Part shown: in pieces, positions 40,298-49,054 of the stretch
Layout: each line of letters begins with the position of its first letter
Numbering within the stretch: position 1 is the first letter of the stretch
DNA from: Pseudonocardia sp. C8
GTDB taxonomy: Bacteria > Actinomycetota > Actinomycetes > Mycobacteriales > Pseudonocardiaceae
Length of the DNA stretch: 64,000 nt
Reading direction: 5' to 3'
Assembly: GCF_014267175.1 (NCBI RefSeq)
Contig: NZ_JACMTR010000002.1
Location: 1,004,001-1,068,000, forward strand
Made by a program: the position numbers and the translations under genes
The notes under the pieces: model-generated
Told to the model about the DNA's origin: nothing
The model's database searches: none
Seen by the model: the letters and a program-made list of their open reading frames with translations, nothing else

Positions 40298-40371
40298 TGC
40301 CGGCGGCGGGATTCGAACCCGCACTTGCACAGTCCTAAGCTGTGTCTCTCTGCCTATTGGAGTACGCCGGC
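40298..40371 (-). tRNA. Atypical tRNA with UAG anticodon and short variable loop
   Basis: On the minus strand, a 7-bp acceptor stem (GCCGGCG / CGCCGGC), discriminator A, a 3-bp D stem CUC/GAG with a Leu-like AAUAGGCAGA loop, an anticodon stem CACAG/CUGUG with loop CUUAGGA (anticodon UAG), a 5-base variable loop CAAGU, and T arm GCGGG-UUCGAAU-CCCGC. UAG would decode the Leu codon CUA, but bacterial leucine tRNAs have a long variable arm and this one does not. No CCA is encoded. Its first base is the last base of the HNH gene's stop codon. It may be a specialised or pseudo-tRNA. Confidence 0.75.
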
Positions 40372-41024
40372 TAGTTCTTTCGGCCGCACCAGGTGTCTGT
40401 CTGGGCGTGGCAGTTCGGGCACAGGATACGGAGGTTCTCCAGCCGGTTGTCGGTGTGGTCGCCGTTCACGTGGTCCAGGTGCAGCGGTAGTGGGCGACCA
40501 CGCCACTCGGCGAGGCCGCACTCCTCGCAACGCGGCTCCTTCAGGCCCTCGGCGATGAGCCTCCGCCGCAGGACGGCACTGCTGTGGTAGTCGGAGTTGC
40601 GGACGAGGATCTCGCTGAGCGGTCTCGCCCGGCGCATCGGGAACCTGTGACCCCGTGCCCAGGACCGGCCGGTGAAGTGGCTGGTGTCCAGGCCGAGCGT
40701 CCGGATGCGGGCGGTCACGGCGCGGAACATCCCGCCGTTGGGCTCGTACCCGAGGCGGCGTAGCACGCCGTGGACGCTTGTCTCGGTCGCGACCGCGGCG
40801 GCGAGCTCGCCGTCCGTGTAGCGGCGCCGGTGATTCTTGTGGCGTGGGTCGAGGGCGCCCGGGATGTGGCTCGCATCAGCACCGACGCGCTCGATGTGCT
40901 TCCGGAGCTGGTCGTAGCGCCCCGGCTTGATCCCGAGGCGGTGGCAGACCTCGCTCAGCCGGGTCGACGCCGCCACCGCCTCGACGAGCTGCTCGTCGGT
41001 CCACCGGCGGGCGCGCGGCATCAC
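40371..41024 (-). CDS. HNH endonuclease-domain protein joined to a tRNA
   Basis: A 217-residue protein. The N-terminal 150 residues hold two similar helix-turn-helix-like modules (RRWTDEQLVEAVAASTRLSEVCHRLGI and RRRYTDGELAAAVATETSVHGVLRRLG). The C-terminal HNH nuclease has CEECGL, LHLDHVNGDHTDNRLENLRILCPNCHAQT, so two CxxC zinc pairs and the His-Asn-His core are intact. Its TAG stop shares a base with the 5' end of the tRNA, so one transcript probably carries both and the tRNA must be cut from the mRNA. This could be a mobile or domesticated homing-type nuclease. Confidence 0.85.
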   Translation of the reverse strand: MMPRARRWTDEQLVEAVAASTRLSEVCHRLGIKPGRYDQLRKHIERVGADASHIPGALDPRHKNHRRRYTDGELAAAVATETSVHGVLRRLGYEPNGGMFRAVTARIRTLGLDTSHFTGRSWARGHRFPMRRARPLSEILVRNSDYHSSAVLRRRLIAEGLKEPRCEECGLAEWRGRPLPLHLDHVNGDHTDNRLENLRILCPNCHAQTDTWCGRKN

Positions 41025-41054
41025 GCACCGCCCGCCGGCGGCACCGCCCGCATG

Positions 41055-41528
41055 TCAGATCTTCCAGTCCCTGCGGAGCTTCGCGACGTGCCCCGTGGCC
41101 TTGACGTTGTACCGGGCGTCCTCGATCGTGCCGTCCTCGCCGACCAGGAACGTCGACCGGATGACACCGGTGACGGTCTTGCCGTAGAGCTTCTTCTCGC
41201 CGAAGGCGCCCCACGCGGTGAGGACGGCCTTGTCGGGGTCCGAGAGCAGCGGGAACGTCAGCTCCTCGGCGTCGCGGAACTTCGCGAGCTTCGCCGGCGG
41301 GTCCGGGGAGATGCCGAGGACGTCGATCCCGGCCTCGTTCAGCTCGGCGAGGCTGTCCCGGAAGTCGCACGCCTCCTTGGTGCAGCCGGGCGTGCTCGCC
41401 GCGGGGTAGAAGTAGACGATCACCTTGCGGCCCTTGTGGTCGGCCAGGGAGACGGGCTTGCCGTCGGCGTCGTCGAGGGTGAAGTCGGGGGCGGTGTCGC
41501 CCGCCTGCAGCCGGGTGGTCATGACCAT
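41055..41528 (-). CDS. bcp: Thioredoxin-dependent peroxiredoxin (Bcp/PrxQ)
   Basis: A 157-residue atypical 2-Cys peroxiredoxin that reduces peroxides. Peroxidatic Cys49 is in YPAASTPGCTKEACDF, with a resolving Cys five residues on, the PrxQ pattern. The start could also be the ATG two codons later. Length is normal. The gene is divergent from the small DUF3618 gene and downstream of nothing obviously linked. Confidence 0.94.
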   Translation of the reverse strand: MVMTTRLQAGDTAPDFTLDDADGKPVSLADHKGRKVIVYFYPAASTPGCTKEACDFRDSLAELNEAGIDVLGISPDPPAKLAKFRDAEELTFPLLSDPDKAVLTAWGAFGEKKLYGKTVTGVIRSTFLVGEDGTIEDARYNVKATGHVAKLRRDWKI

Positions 41529-41791
41529 CAGAGTGCCACCCGGTACCGACGGTTCCGGCGACGAGTGCGGGACCTGTGGACAACTCGTCCGGAGGTGCCG
41601 GAGCTGTGGACAGCCGGGGCCCTTCGCGGGAGGTGCACCCCGACCGTGGACGGCGCGTCGCGGGTCGGGACGCGCGCCGTGCGGTGCCGGTGGATACGGT
41701 GTGGGCCACGCCGCCCGGCGGTCACCGGCGGGCGCGAGGAGCAGGAGAGCCCCGGGCGCGCGCAGCGCACCGGCCGAGCCGAGGAGACGAC

Positions 41792-42016
41792 GTGGTGGCC
41801 CGCGACCCCGAGAGCATCCAGCGCGAGATCGAGAAGACCCGGGACGCGCTGGCCGAGAGCCTGGACGCCCTGGCCGACCGGGCGAACCCGAAGACCCTGA
41901 TCGAGGGCGGCAAGGAGCAGGTCGCCGAGCGCCTCGCCGACCCGAAGATCAAGTACTCGCTGATCGCGGTGGGTGCGCTGGTCGGCCTGGTCGTGATCCG
42001 CTCGCTCTTCCGCTGA
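41792..42016 (+). CDS. DUF3618 small membrane-associated protein
   Basis: A 74-residue protein: an amphipathic N-terminal helix (DPESIQREIEKTRDALAESLDALADRANPK) typical of DUF3618, then KIKYSLIAVGALVGLVVIRSLF, a single membrane span with a basic end. GTG at 41792 (or the next GTG) follows GAGGAGA. Function unknown; relatives sit in envelope-stress or cell-surface gene groups. Confidence 0.82.
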   Translation: MVARDPESIQREIEKTRDALAESLDALADRANPKTLIEGGKEQVAERLADPKIKYSLIAVGALVGLVVIRSLFR

Positions 42017-42174
42017 CGCGGCGCCGACCGCTGACGCGGCGTCGACGCCGCGCCGATCGCGCCGACCGCGTGCGGCGGCGGCCGCGCCCCCACCCGGCCT
42101 CCTGCGGTCCGGTGGCCGCGTGGTCGCGGGGCCGCGAGGGCGTGGCGACCCGGCCGGGCGGACCACCGCGGCGG

Positions 42175-43395
42175 TCAGGACAGCGTGTCGCGGAACGCCA
42201 GCACGGCCGCCCGGCCGGCCCGCTCGGCCAGTGGCCTGCGGTAGCGGGCGATCCGCCGGGCGGCACCGAACCCGACGACCGCGACGAGCTCGTCGCCGCG
42301 CAGGTACCCGATCGTCGTCCCCTTGATCGCGCCGCCGGTGTCGCCACCGGCGTCGAAGGCGTCGCCGTGCAGCGGGAGCAGCCCGTCGGCCAGCTCCGGC
42401 CGCCCGATCAGCTGGATCTTCATCCCGAACTGGTCGGACCAGAAGTACGGCACCGTGGCCGGCGGCAGGTCCGCCCCGGCGATGTCCGCGGCGACGACGG
42501 CGGCCTGGTCCGACGCGGACGTCCAGTGCTCGTGCCGCGGCCGGTCGCCGTGCGGGTCGGTCCAGGCGGCGGCGTCGCCGACGGCCCACACGCCGTCGAG
42601 CCCCTGCACCCGGCCGCGCTCGTCGCAGGGGATGCCGCCGGACAGGTCGAGCCCGGTGGACGCCAGCCAGCCCAGCTCGAGCCGGGCCCCGACGCCGACG
42701 ACGAGCTCGTCGGCGCGGACCCTGCTGCCGTCGGACAGCGTCGCGCCGGTCCCGGTCAGCGCCGTCACCGACACCCCGCAGCGCAGGTCGGCGCCACCGG
42801 AGGCGATCAGCCGGGCGGTCAGCGCGCCGACCTGCGGGCCCAGCACCCGCGCCAGCGGGACGGCGCCCGCCTCCAGGACGGTCACCGCCAGCCCGCGGTC
42901 CACTGCGGTGCTCGCGACCTCGGCGCCGATGAACCCGGCACCCACCACGAGCAGCGACGACGCGTGCCCCAGCGCCGCGCGCAGCGCGTCGGAGTCCTCG
43001 ACGGTGCGCAGGACGTGCGCCGACCGGGGCTGGCCGTCGAGCGTGCGGGGGGTGACACCGACGGCGAGCACGACGGCGTCGGCGTGCAGGGTGGTGCCGT
43101 CGTCCAGCTCGACCTCGTTGCCGTCCGCTCCGGTCCGCAGCGCGACGGCGGGGCGGCCGAGGTGGGTGCGGACCCCGAGCTCGTCGAGACCGCCGGCGGT
43201 GACCAGGCCGATCCGCTCCCGGTCCCAGGCCCCGGCGAGGTACTGCTTGGACAGCGGCGGCCGGTCGTAGGGGAGGGACGCCTCGGCGCCGACCAGGCTG
43301 ACCCGGCCCGCGTAGCCGGCCCGGCGCAGGCCCTCGGCCGTCCGCAGGCCACCGAGTCCGGCCCCGATCACCAGCACGTGTTCCGGATCGCTCAT
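42175..43395 (-). CDS. FAD-dependent ferredoxin reductase-like oxidoreductase
   Basis: A 406-residue flavoprotein of the class that feeds electrons from NAD(P)H to ferredoxins for Rieske oxygenases or P450s. The FAD site is VLVIGAGLGGLRTAEGLR, the NAD(P) site is LVVVGAGFIGAEVAS, and the second FAD motif is LDGVWAVGDAAAW. PYDRPPLSKQYL is characteristic of this reductase family. No oxygenase or ferredoxin gene is next to it, so the partner is unknown. Confidence 0.9.
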   Translation of the reverse strand: MSDPEHVLVIGAGLGGLRTAEGLRRAGYAGRVSLVGAEASLPYDRPPLSKQYLAGAWDRERIGLVTAGGLDELGVRTHLGRPAVALRTGADGNEVELDDGTTLHADAVVLAVGVTPRTLDGQPRSAHVLRTVEDSDALRAALGHASSLLVVGAGFIGAEVASTAVDRGLAVTVLEAGAVPLARVLGPQVGALTARLIASGGADLRCGVSVTALTGTGATLSDGSRVRADELVVGVGARLELGWLASTGLDLSGGIPCDERGRVQGLDGVWAVGDAAAWTDPHGDRPRHEHWTSASDQAAVVAADIAGADLPPATVPYFWSDQFGMKIQLIGRPELADGLLPLHGDAFDAGGDTGGAIKGTTIGYLRGDELVAVVGFGAARRIARYRRPLAERAGRAAVLAFRDTLS

Positions 43396-43461
43396 CGCAC
43401 CCTCACCAGGACGTCGTCGTCGCTCGGGTGCCGATCATCGCCGATCGCCGGGCCGGGCGGG

Positions 43462-44238
43462 TCACAGGGTGTGGTCGTCGGGGTCCAGCCGGTTGCGGAG
43501 CCGGGACAGCGTCTGCGACAGCAGCCGGGACACGTGCATCTGCGAGATCCCGACCTCGGCGGCGATCTGGGTCTGCGTCCGGTTGCCGAAGAACCGCAGC
43601 ATGACGATCGTGCGCTCGCGCGGCGCCAGCTCGGCGAGCAGCGGCCGCAGCGACTCGCGGTAGTCGACCCGGTCGAGCTCGGCGTCGGCGTCCCCGACCA
43701 GCTCGCCGACGGTGGCGCTACCCTCCTCGGACGAGAGCATCTCGTCCAGCGACGAGCTGCGGTAGGCCTCGGCGGCCTCCAGCCCCTCGAGGACCTCGGT
43801 CACCGGCAGGTCGAGGTGCTCGGCCAGCTCGGAGGGCCGCGGCGCCCGGCCGAGCGTCTGGGACAGCTCGGACACCGCGCCGTTGATCGACACGTGCAGG
43901 TCCTTGAGCCGCCGGGGGACCCGCATCGACCAGCTCTGGTCCCGGAAGTGCCTGCGCACCTCGCCGGCGATCGTCGGCACGGCGAACGAGAAGAACTCGC
44001 CGCCCTTGCCGGGGTCGAACCGGTCGATCGCGTTGATCAGCCCGAGCGTCGCGACCTGCACGAGGTCGTCGAGGGGTTCCCCGCGATGACTGAACCGGCG
44101 CGCGATGTGCTGGGCGACCGGCAGGTAGCCCGTGACCAGCTGATCGCGCAGCTCGTCGCGGCGCGGGTCGTCGGGGTCGAGGCCGGCGTACTCCTCGAGC
44201 AGCGGGGCGAGGTGGGCGTACTCGGGGTCGTCGGTCAC
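43462..44238 (-). CDS. sigF: RNA polymerase sigma factor, SigB/SigF type
   Basis: A 258-residue group 3 sigma factor. Region 2 has PVAQHIARRFSHRGEPLDDLVQVATLGLINAIDRFDP, then FFSFAVPTIAGEVRRHFRDQ; region 3 is MRVPRRLKDLHVSING; region 4 is LAPRERTIVMLRFFGNRTQTQIAAEVGISQMHVSRLLSQTL. The GTG start overlaps the RsbW-like stop by 4 bases, the classic anti-sigma/sigma pairing. It is held inactive by the kinase until STAS proteins release it. Confidence 0.93.
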   Translation of the reverse strand: MTDDPEYAHLAPLLEEYAGLDPDDPRRDELRDQLVTGYLPVAQHIARRFSHRGEPLDDLVQVATLGLINAIDRFDPGKGGEFFSFAVPTIAGEVRRHFRDQSWSMRVPRRLKDLHVSINGAVSELSQTLGRAPRPSELAEHLDLPVTEVLEGLEAAEAYRSSSLDEMLSSEEGSATVGELVGDADAELDRVDYRESLRPLLAELAPRERTIVMLRFFGNRTQTQIAAEVGISQMHVSRLLSQTLSRLRNRLDPDDHTL

Positions 44239-44678
44239 AGCCCCGGCCCGGCGAGCTTGTGCAGCCGGATGGTGAGGGCGGACCGACCTCCGTCCGTCGT
44301 ACCGGTCTCGACCGCCACCTGGTCGGCGAGGGTCTGGAGCACCCGCCAGCCGAAGCTGTCGTCGGGAAGCTCCGCGCCGGCCCCGGCGTGCACCCGGGCG
44401 GCGACGTCGATCCGGTCGCCGTGCACGTCGAAGGTGCACTGCAGCGGCGACCCGGGCTCGGCGAGCCCGACGAGGGTCGCGCAGGCCTCGTCGACCGCCA
44501 TCCGCAGGTCGGAGATGGCATCGAGGTCGAAGTCCGCCCGGGCCGCGAGGTCGGACGCGACGGCGCGGACGGTCGGGATCAGGGCGGCGCGGGCCGCCGT
44601 CCGGATCTCGACGGTGGTCGCGCCTGCCACCCCTGGGTCGGACTCGGGCGGGACGCTCGAGGTGTCCTCCTGGGCCAC
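44235..44678 (-). CDS. rsbW: RsbW-like anti-sigma factor (HATPase kinase)
   Basis: A 147-residue GHKL ATPase that binds the sigma factor and phosphorylates STAS antagonists. N-box-like LRMAVDEACATLVGLA, then GWRVLQTLADQVAVE (G box region) and the C-terminal strand SALTIRLHKL. A Pro/Glu-rich tail of about 20 residues precedes the fold. The GTG start is preceded by GAAAGGA. It is directly coupled to the sigma factor gene. Confidence 0.88.
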   Translation of the reverse strand: MAQEDTSSVPPESDPGVAGATTVEIRTAARAALIPTVRAVASDLAARADFDLDAISDLRMAVDEACATLVGLAEPGSPLQCTFDVHGDRIDVAARVHAGAGAELPDDSFGWRVLQTLADQVAVETGTTDGGRSALTIRLHKLAGPGL

Positions 44679-44778
44679 GCTGGCATGTCCTTTCGGATCG
44701 GGGTCTCCTCACGACGCGAGTACGCCGATCAGAGGAGGATGATGTCTCGCCGTCGCGGTTCGCGCAGCACGGGGGCGG

Positions 44779-45195
44779 TCACGGGCACGGAATGTCCGAT
44801 CGGTCGGGCAGAACCGTGAACAACTGGGCGGATCCGGTCACCTCCAGCGGGCGCAGCACCGCCCGGTTGGTGGCCACGACGAACAGCCTGCGGCCCTCGC
44901 GGGCGGCCTGCCGCGCGGTGTGGATCAGGACGCCGAGCCCGCTGGATGCGAGGAACGTGACGCCCTCCAGGTCGACCACGATCGCGCGGCCGTCCCCGTC
45001 CCGGGGGCGGGCCAGCAGCTCGTCCAGCGCGCCGCCGAGCCGGGGTGCGGTCAGGGTGTCGACCTCGCCGCGGACGGTGAGCACGGTCAGCCCACCACGC
45101 GGGGTGGACATCGACACGTCCAGGCTGGTGGTCGGGTCCGGCTGGTCGGCGCCGTCCTCGTGGGCCGGCGACGCGGAGCGGGGCAGGGGGATCAC
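44779..45195 (-). CDS. STAS-domain anti-sigma factor antagonist
   Basis: The core of about 110 residues is a STAS domain: LTVLTVRGEVDTLTAPRLGGAL and DLEGVTFLASSGLGVLIHTA, with the phosphorylatable serines of LASSGLG. The start is uncertain: the GTG at 45195 is taken, but it lies inside a perfect GGAGGTGATC, whose best-spaced codon is a CTG at 45186; an ATG at 45111 would give just the domain. It is divergent from the LOV phosphatase that is likely to activate it, and next to rsbW-sigF. Confidence 0.85.
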   Translation of the reverse strand: MIPLPRSASPAHEDGADQPDPTTSLDVSMSTPRGGLTVLTVRGEVDTLTAPRLGGALDELLARPRDGDGRAIVVDLEGVTFLASSGLGVLIHTARQAAREGRRLFVVATNRAVLRPLEVTGSAQLFTVLPDRSDIPCP

Positions 45196-45362
45196 CTCCG
45201 GGTCGGGCGGGTGACGCGGACGGTTCGGTGTCCCCGCCTGTTCTCGACGGGTGATGCCGGGACCGGTCGTGCTCCCTGCACGAGGTGTCGGGACGGCCGG
45301 GCCCGACCATACCGGCAGGTCCCGGCACGCCAGGGGTGACACCGGGCTCTAGGCTCGGCCGG

Positions 45363-47633
45363 GTGACCCGGTACGACGACCTGGGGCCGAGCGGCTCCGC
45401 AGGCCCGCCCGACGTCGACCGGGCCGTCGAGCAGGCGGTCGCGGCCGCCGACCCGCTCGCCGGGCAGCCTGCCGCGCCCCCGATGCCGCACCTGCGCGGC
45501 GGCAGCCGGGTCGCCGTCCTCATGATCGACGTTGCGGAGCGGCGGATCGACTACGCCAACACCACGGCCCTGGAACTGGTCGACGGGCCGGTGCGGCTGC
45601 CGATCGGGGTGGACGAGTGGAGCGACGCCGTCGGGCTGACCGCGCCGGACGGCCGCGCCTTCGACGGTGCGGGTTCCCCGCTGGCCCGGATCGCGGCCGG
45701 TGAGCCGGTGTCCGGTGAGCCGGTCGCGCTGCGCGGGCCGGGCCTGCAGCCGGACGGGGACGCCGTGCCGGCGCCCCGCGACGGCGCGACCGCAGGCCGT
45801 TCCGTGGCCTGGGTGACCGGGTTCGTCCTGGGGGATCCCGGTGGCGGCCCGGACGGCCCGGCGCGGGCCCTCGCCGTGCTGCTGCCGCTGGCCAAGGCCG
45901 ACCGCCGCCGCGACGGCGGCGACCGGCTGGAGTTCCTGCGCGACCGCGCGGTGCTCGCCACCGGGATGTCGTTCACGATCTCGGATCCGCAGCGCGAGGA
46001 CGACCCGCTGGCCTGGGTGAACCCGTCGTTCGAGCGGCTGACCGGATACCCGCTGGACGAGGTGGTCGGCCGGAACTGCCGCTTCCTGCAGGGGCCGAAC
46101 ACCGACCGGGCGACGGTGCGCCGGATCCGGCAGGCGCTGCAGGACCGGCGGCCGATCACCGAGGTGCTGCTGAACTACCGCCGCGACGGCACCGCGTTCT
46201 GGAACCAGATCTCGATCTCCCCCGTGTACGACGGGGAGGGGGAGCTGGTCAACTTCGTCGGCGTGCAGAACGACGTGACCGAGCGGGTGGTCGTCGAGCA
46301 GGAACGGCGGGCGGCGCTGGCCGACGCCGAGGCCGCACGCGCCCAGCTGCGGCTGCTGGCCGAGGCGACCACCCAGATGACGGCCGCGCTGGACGTCGCC
46401 GACGCCTGCACCCGCTTCGCCCGGATCGTCGTCCCGGAGCTCGCCGACCTGTGCACGGTCGACCTCCTGGACACCCCGGGCGGGCGGCGCCGGGAGCGGA
46501 TGGCGGTCGCGGCCCGTGACGCCGACGACGAGGTCCTGCTGGGCGGGACCGGCCCGTTACAGGTGTCCCGGATCGAGGAGCCGGCCTCGGCCGCGGCGCG
46601 GGCCGGGAAGCCGTACCTGGTCCCGGAGCTGCCCCACGACGGACACGAGGTGCACCCGGACGACCCGGCCGCCGCGGAGGACTACGAGCGGCTGCGGCTG
46701 CGGTCGGCGCTGGTCGTCCCGCTGCTGGGCCGGGGCCGCGTGTTGGGGCTGGTGACGCTGGCCACCCAGTTCCCCTACGGCCGCCGCTACACCCAGCGGG
46801 ACCTGCACCTGGCCGTCGACCTGGCCGGGCGGGCCGGGCTCGCCGTCGACAACGCCCGGCTCTACGAGGTGGAGCGGGCCGCGGCGGCGACCCTGCAGCA
46901 CAGCCTGCTGCCCGCGCTGCCCGACGTGCCCGGGCTCGGCGTTGCGGCGCGCTACCTGGTCGGCACGGACGGCAACCAGGTCGGTGGCGACTGGTACGAC
47001 GTGCTCCCGCTGCCGGACGGGTCGGTCGGCGCGGCGGTCGGCGACGTCGTCGGGCACGACCTGTCCGCGGCGGCGGCGATGGGGCAGCTGCGCGGTGTGC
47101 TGCGCTCGTACGCGTGGGGTGGCGACGGCCCCGGATCGGTGCTGGACCGCTGCGACCAGCTCGTGCAGGGGCTCGACATCGCGGCGATGGCGACCGCCGT
47201 CTACGCCCGGCTGGAGCCGCCCGCGGTGGACGGCTCCCGGGTGCTGACCTACGCCAACGCCGGGCACCCGGCGCCGCTGCTGGTCGAGCCGGGTGGCCCG
47301 CTGGTCCGGCTCGACGCGCACCACTCGCCGATGCTGGGCGCGGTGCCGGAGTTCGGCCGGGCCGACGGGGCCCGCCGGGACGAGGCGTCGGTGACCTGCG
47401 CGCCCGGATCGCTGCTGGTCTTCTACACCGACGGCCTGACCGACATCCTCGGCGAGGACGCCGACGCCCGGGCCGCGCTGATCGAGCGGACCGTCGAGGG
47501 GATGCCGCGCGACGCCGACCCGGAGAGCGTGGTGGAGCGGCTGCTGGAGGTGTGCCTGCCGGACCGGCTGGTCGACGACATCGCGCTGCTCGCGATCCGG
47601 CTCGACGACGGGCACCGGCCCGTCCGGGGATGA
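45363..47633 (+). CDS. LOV-GAF-PP2C phosphatase (blue-light RsbP/RsbU-like)
   Basis: A 756-residue sensor phosphatase. Residues about 60-190 are a degenerate PAS-like region. Residues 201-310 are a LOV domain with GRNCRFLQG; the flavin-adduct cysteine is residue 239, and the FMN-contact motifs VNPSFERLTGY and FWNQISISPV are in place. A GAF domain covers about 340-500, and a SpoIIE/PP2C phosphatase the end, with GGDWYDVLPLPDGSVGAAVGDVVGHDLSAAAAMGQLR and FYTDGLTD. It should dephosphorylate STAS proteins upon blue light, freeing SigF. GTG start; divergent from a STAS gene and near rsbW-sigF. Confidence 0.92.
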   Translation: MTRYDDLGPSGSAGPPDVDRAVEQAVAAADPLAGQPAAPPMPHLRGGSRVAVLMIDVAERRIDYANTTALELVDGPVRLPIGVDEWSDAVGLTAPDGRAFDGAGSPLARIAAGEPVSGEPVALRGPGLQPDGDAVPAPRDGATAGRSVAWVTGFVLGDPGGGPDGPARALAVLLPLAKADRRRDGGDRLEFLRDRAVLATGMSFTISDPQREDDPLAWVNPSFERLTGYPLDEVVGRNCRFLQGPNTDRATVRRIRQALQDRRPITEVLLNYRRDGTAFWNQISISPVYDGEGELVNFVGVQNDVTERVVVEQERRAALADAEAARAQLRLLAEATTQMTAALDVADACTRFARIVVPELADLCTVDLLDTPGGRRRERMAVAARDADDEVLLGGTGPLQVSRIEEPASAAARAGKPYLVPELPHDGHEVHPDDPAAAEDYERLRLRSALVVPLLGRGRVLGLVTLATQFPYGRRYTQRDLHLAVDLAGRAGLAVDNARLYEVERAAAATLQHSLLPALPDVPGLGVAARYLVGTDGNQVGGDWYDVLPLPDGSVGAAVGDVVGHDLSAAAAMGQLRGVLRSYAWGGDGPGSVLDRCDQLVQGLDIAAMATAVYARLEPPAVDGSRVLTYANAGHPAPLLVEPGGPLVRLDAHHSPMLGAVPEFGRADGARRDEASVTCAPGSLLVFYTDGLTDILGEDADARAALIERTVEGMPRDADPESVVERLLEVCLPDRLVDDIALLAIRLDDGHRPVRG

Positions 47634-47892
47634 CCACCGGCCCACCCGGCGCCGGCGACCGCCGGGCGGATGCCGGGAACCGCCGGACCGCCGGACCGCC
47701 GACGTCGACCGGCGGTCGCCGGCACCCCCGGAGCGGCGCCCGGCACGTGCCGCGGGTCCGGGATGGACGGCCGCGGTGATCCGCTCGCGGAGCGGGCGGC
47801 CCCACTCGTCCGGACGGCGGCGGTTCGGGGCGCGTCACCGTCGGGGCCCCGGTCTACTGTGCGGCGGAACGCAGGTGGGACTCGGAAGGCGC

Positions 47893-48462
47893 GTGATCGT
47901 CGTGGGGCAGGACGTGGCCCGGCCGCGCAGGCTGGTGGCCGTGGCGCTCACCGAGACCGAGTCCGCCCGCGCCGGGGGTGTCCTGGCCGAGCTGAGCGGC
48001 GGGGCGGGGGAGACCGACCTGCTCGTCGTGCGCACCGATCCGGCCGGGCCGCTGCGCCTGGTCGAGCCGGCCGACGCCGAGGACTACCCGGGTGACGACC
48101 CGGCGTCCGACCCGGGCGACGCACCGGTCGCCATGCCGGTCGACCGGGACCGGGTCCCGGTCCGGCTGCACCGGCTCGGGCTGCGCTGGACGGTGCGGGA
48201 GGCCGACGAGCCGGACCTGGTGGCCGCGCTGTCCGAGCTGGTCGGGTTCGACCCGGACGACGGCACCTACTGCGTGGCGCCGGCCTCCACCGCACCGGCG
48301 GCCGACCCGGAGATCGAGGTGGTGCGCCGGGCCGTCCGGCGGGTGGCGCGGGTGTACGGGCTGCCGGTCCTTCCCTACCGGGCCCCGCTCGGGCCGCGGC
48401 CCGGTGCGGGGCCTGGGCACGGGACGCTCACCGATCCGGGGGCCGCTCGCGCGATCGGGTGA
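47893..48462 (+). CDS. Hypothetical protein
   Basis: A 189-residue protein I do not recognise. It starts with an alpha/beta segment (RRLVAVALTETESARAGGVLAELSGG), has an acidic Asp/Pro/Gly-rich linker (EDYPGDDPASDPGD) and then VRLHRLGLRWTVREADEPDLVAALSELVGF. The GTG at 47893 follows GGAAGG. No membrane span or catalytic motif is visible. The intergenic 47634-47892 upstream is Arg/Pro-coding noise without features. Confidence 0.65.
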   Translation: MIVVGQDVARPRRLVAVALTETESARAGGVLAELSGGAGETDLLVVRTDPAGPLRLVEPADAEDYPGDDPASDPGDAPVAMPVDRDRVPVRLHRLGLRWTVREADEPDLVAALSELVGFDPDDGTYCVAPASTAPAADPEIEVVRRAVRRVARVYGLPVLPYRAPLGPRPGAGPGHGTLTDPGAARAIG

Positions 48463-48525
48463 GCGTGGCCGGGTTCCGTGAGCGTTCCGGCCCGGTGGCG
48501 GCGCGGCGCGGCCGAGGTGTGGTGC

Positions 48526-48840
48526 TCAGACCGCGGCGACGAGGTTCGAGGTCAGCGCGGCGGCGTCGCGGCGCTCGAGGATGGCGCGACGCTCGGACTC
48601 GCCCAGCCCGCCCCACACGCCGAACGGTTCCCGGCTCGCGAGCGCGAACCGGCGGCACTCCTGGATCACCGGGCAGGTACGGCAGATCTGCTTGGCCCGC
48701 TCCGTGCGCCGCGAGCGGGACGGGTTGCGTTCGCCGTCCGGGTGGAAGAAGACGGCGCTGTCCATGCCGCGGCACGCACCCAGACGCTGCCACTCCCACA
48801 CGTCTTCCATCGGGCCGGGAAGCCGGGAAACGTCGCTCAC
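48526..48840 (-). CDS. WhiB-family iron-sulfur regulator (WhiB3/WhiD-like)
   Basis: A 104-residue WhiB protein with a 4Fe-4S cluster bound by Cys23, Cys53, Cys56 and Cys62, then the GVWGG turn (74-78) and a basic end. The first 40 residues (SRLPGPMEDVWEWQRLGACRGMDSAVFFHPDGER) align with Mycobacterium WhiB3 and Streptomyces WhiD, which bind the housekeeping sigma factor and respond to redox state. The GTG at 48840 was chosen because SRLPGP is conserved at this distance and GAGGTG lies upstream. Confidence 0.92.
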   Translation of the reverse strand: MSDVSRLPGPMEDVWEWQRLGACRGMDSAVFFHPDGERNPSRSRRTERAKQICRTCPVIQECRRFALASREPFGVWGGLGESERRAILERRDAAALTSNLVAAV

Positions 48841-49054
48841 GTGCTCACCTCGTCGCTCGGGACCCGGGGCGACCGGGTCGCATGAGATCCGGTTCCCGAG
48901 GTGCACCGTGGACAAACCTGAAATGCGCACGGATCCGTGCCGGTCCGGGCCGCGGGCGTCGTCGGCGCGCGGCGGCGGGTCCGTCGCCCCTGTTCACGGC
49001 GGCACGGCGGCACCGACGGCAGTGCTCCGACCGGGTGTGAGCTGTATCACTCCT

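Noticed and set aside
40298..40371. Ordinary tRNA-Leu(UAG)
   Set aside because: Leucine tRNAs of bacteria have a long variable arm; this gene has five bases there.
40371..41024. HNH protein as part of a defence or restriction cluster
   Set aside because: There is no methylase, helicase or other defence gene beside it; the only link is to the tRNA.
44779..45342. Extending the STAS protein to the ATG at 45342
   Set aside because: The extra residues are Pro/Arg-rich without family likeness and would overlap the likely promoter of the LOV phosphatase.
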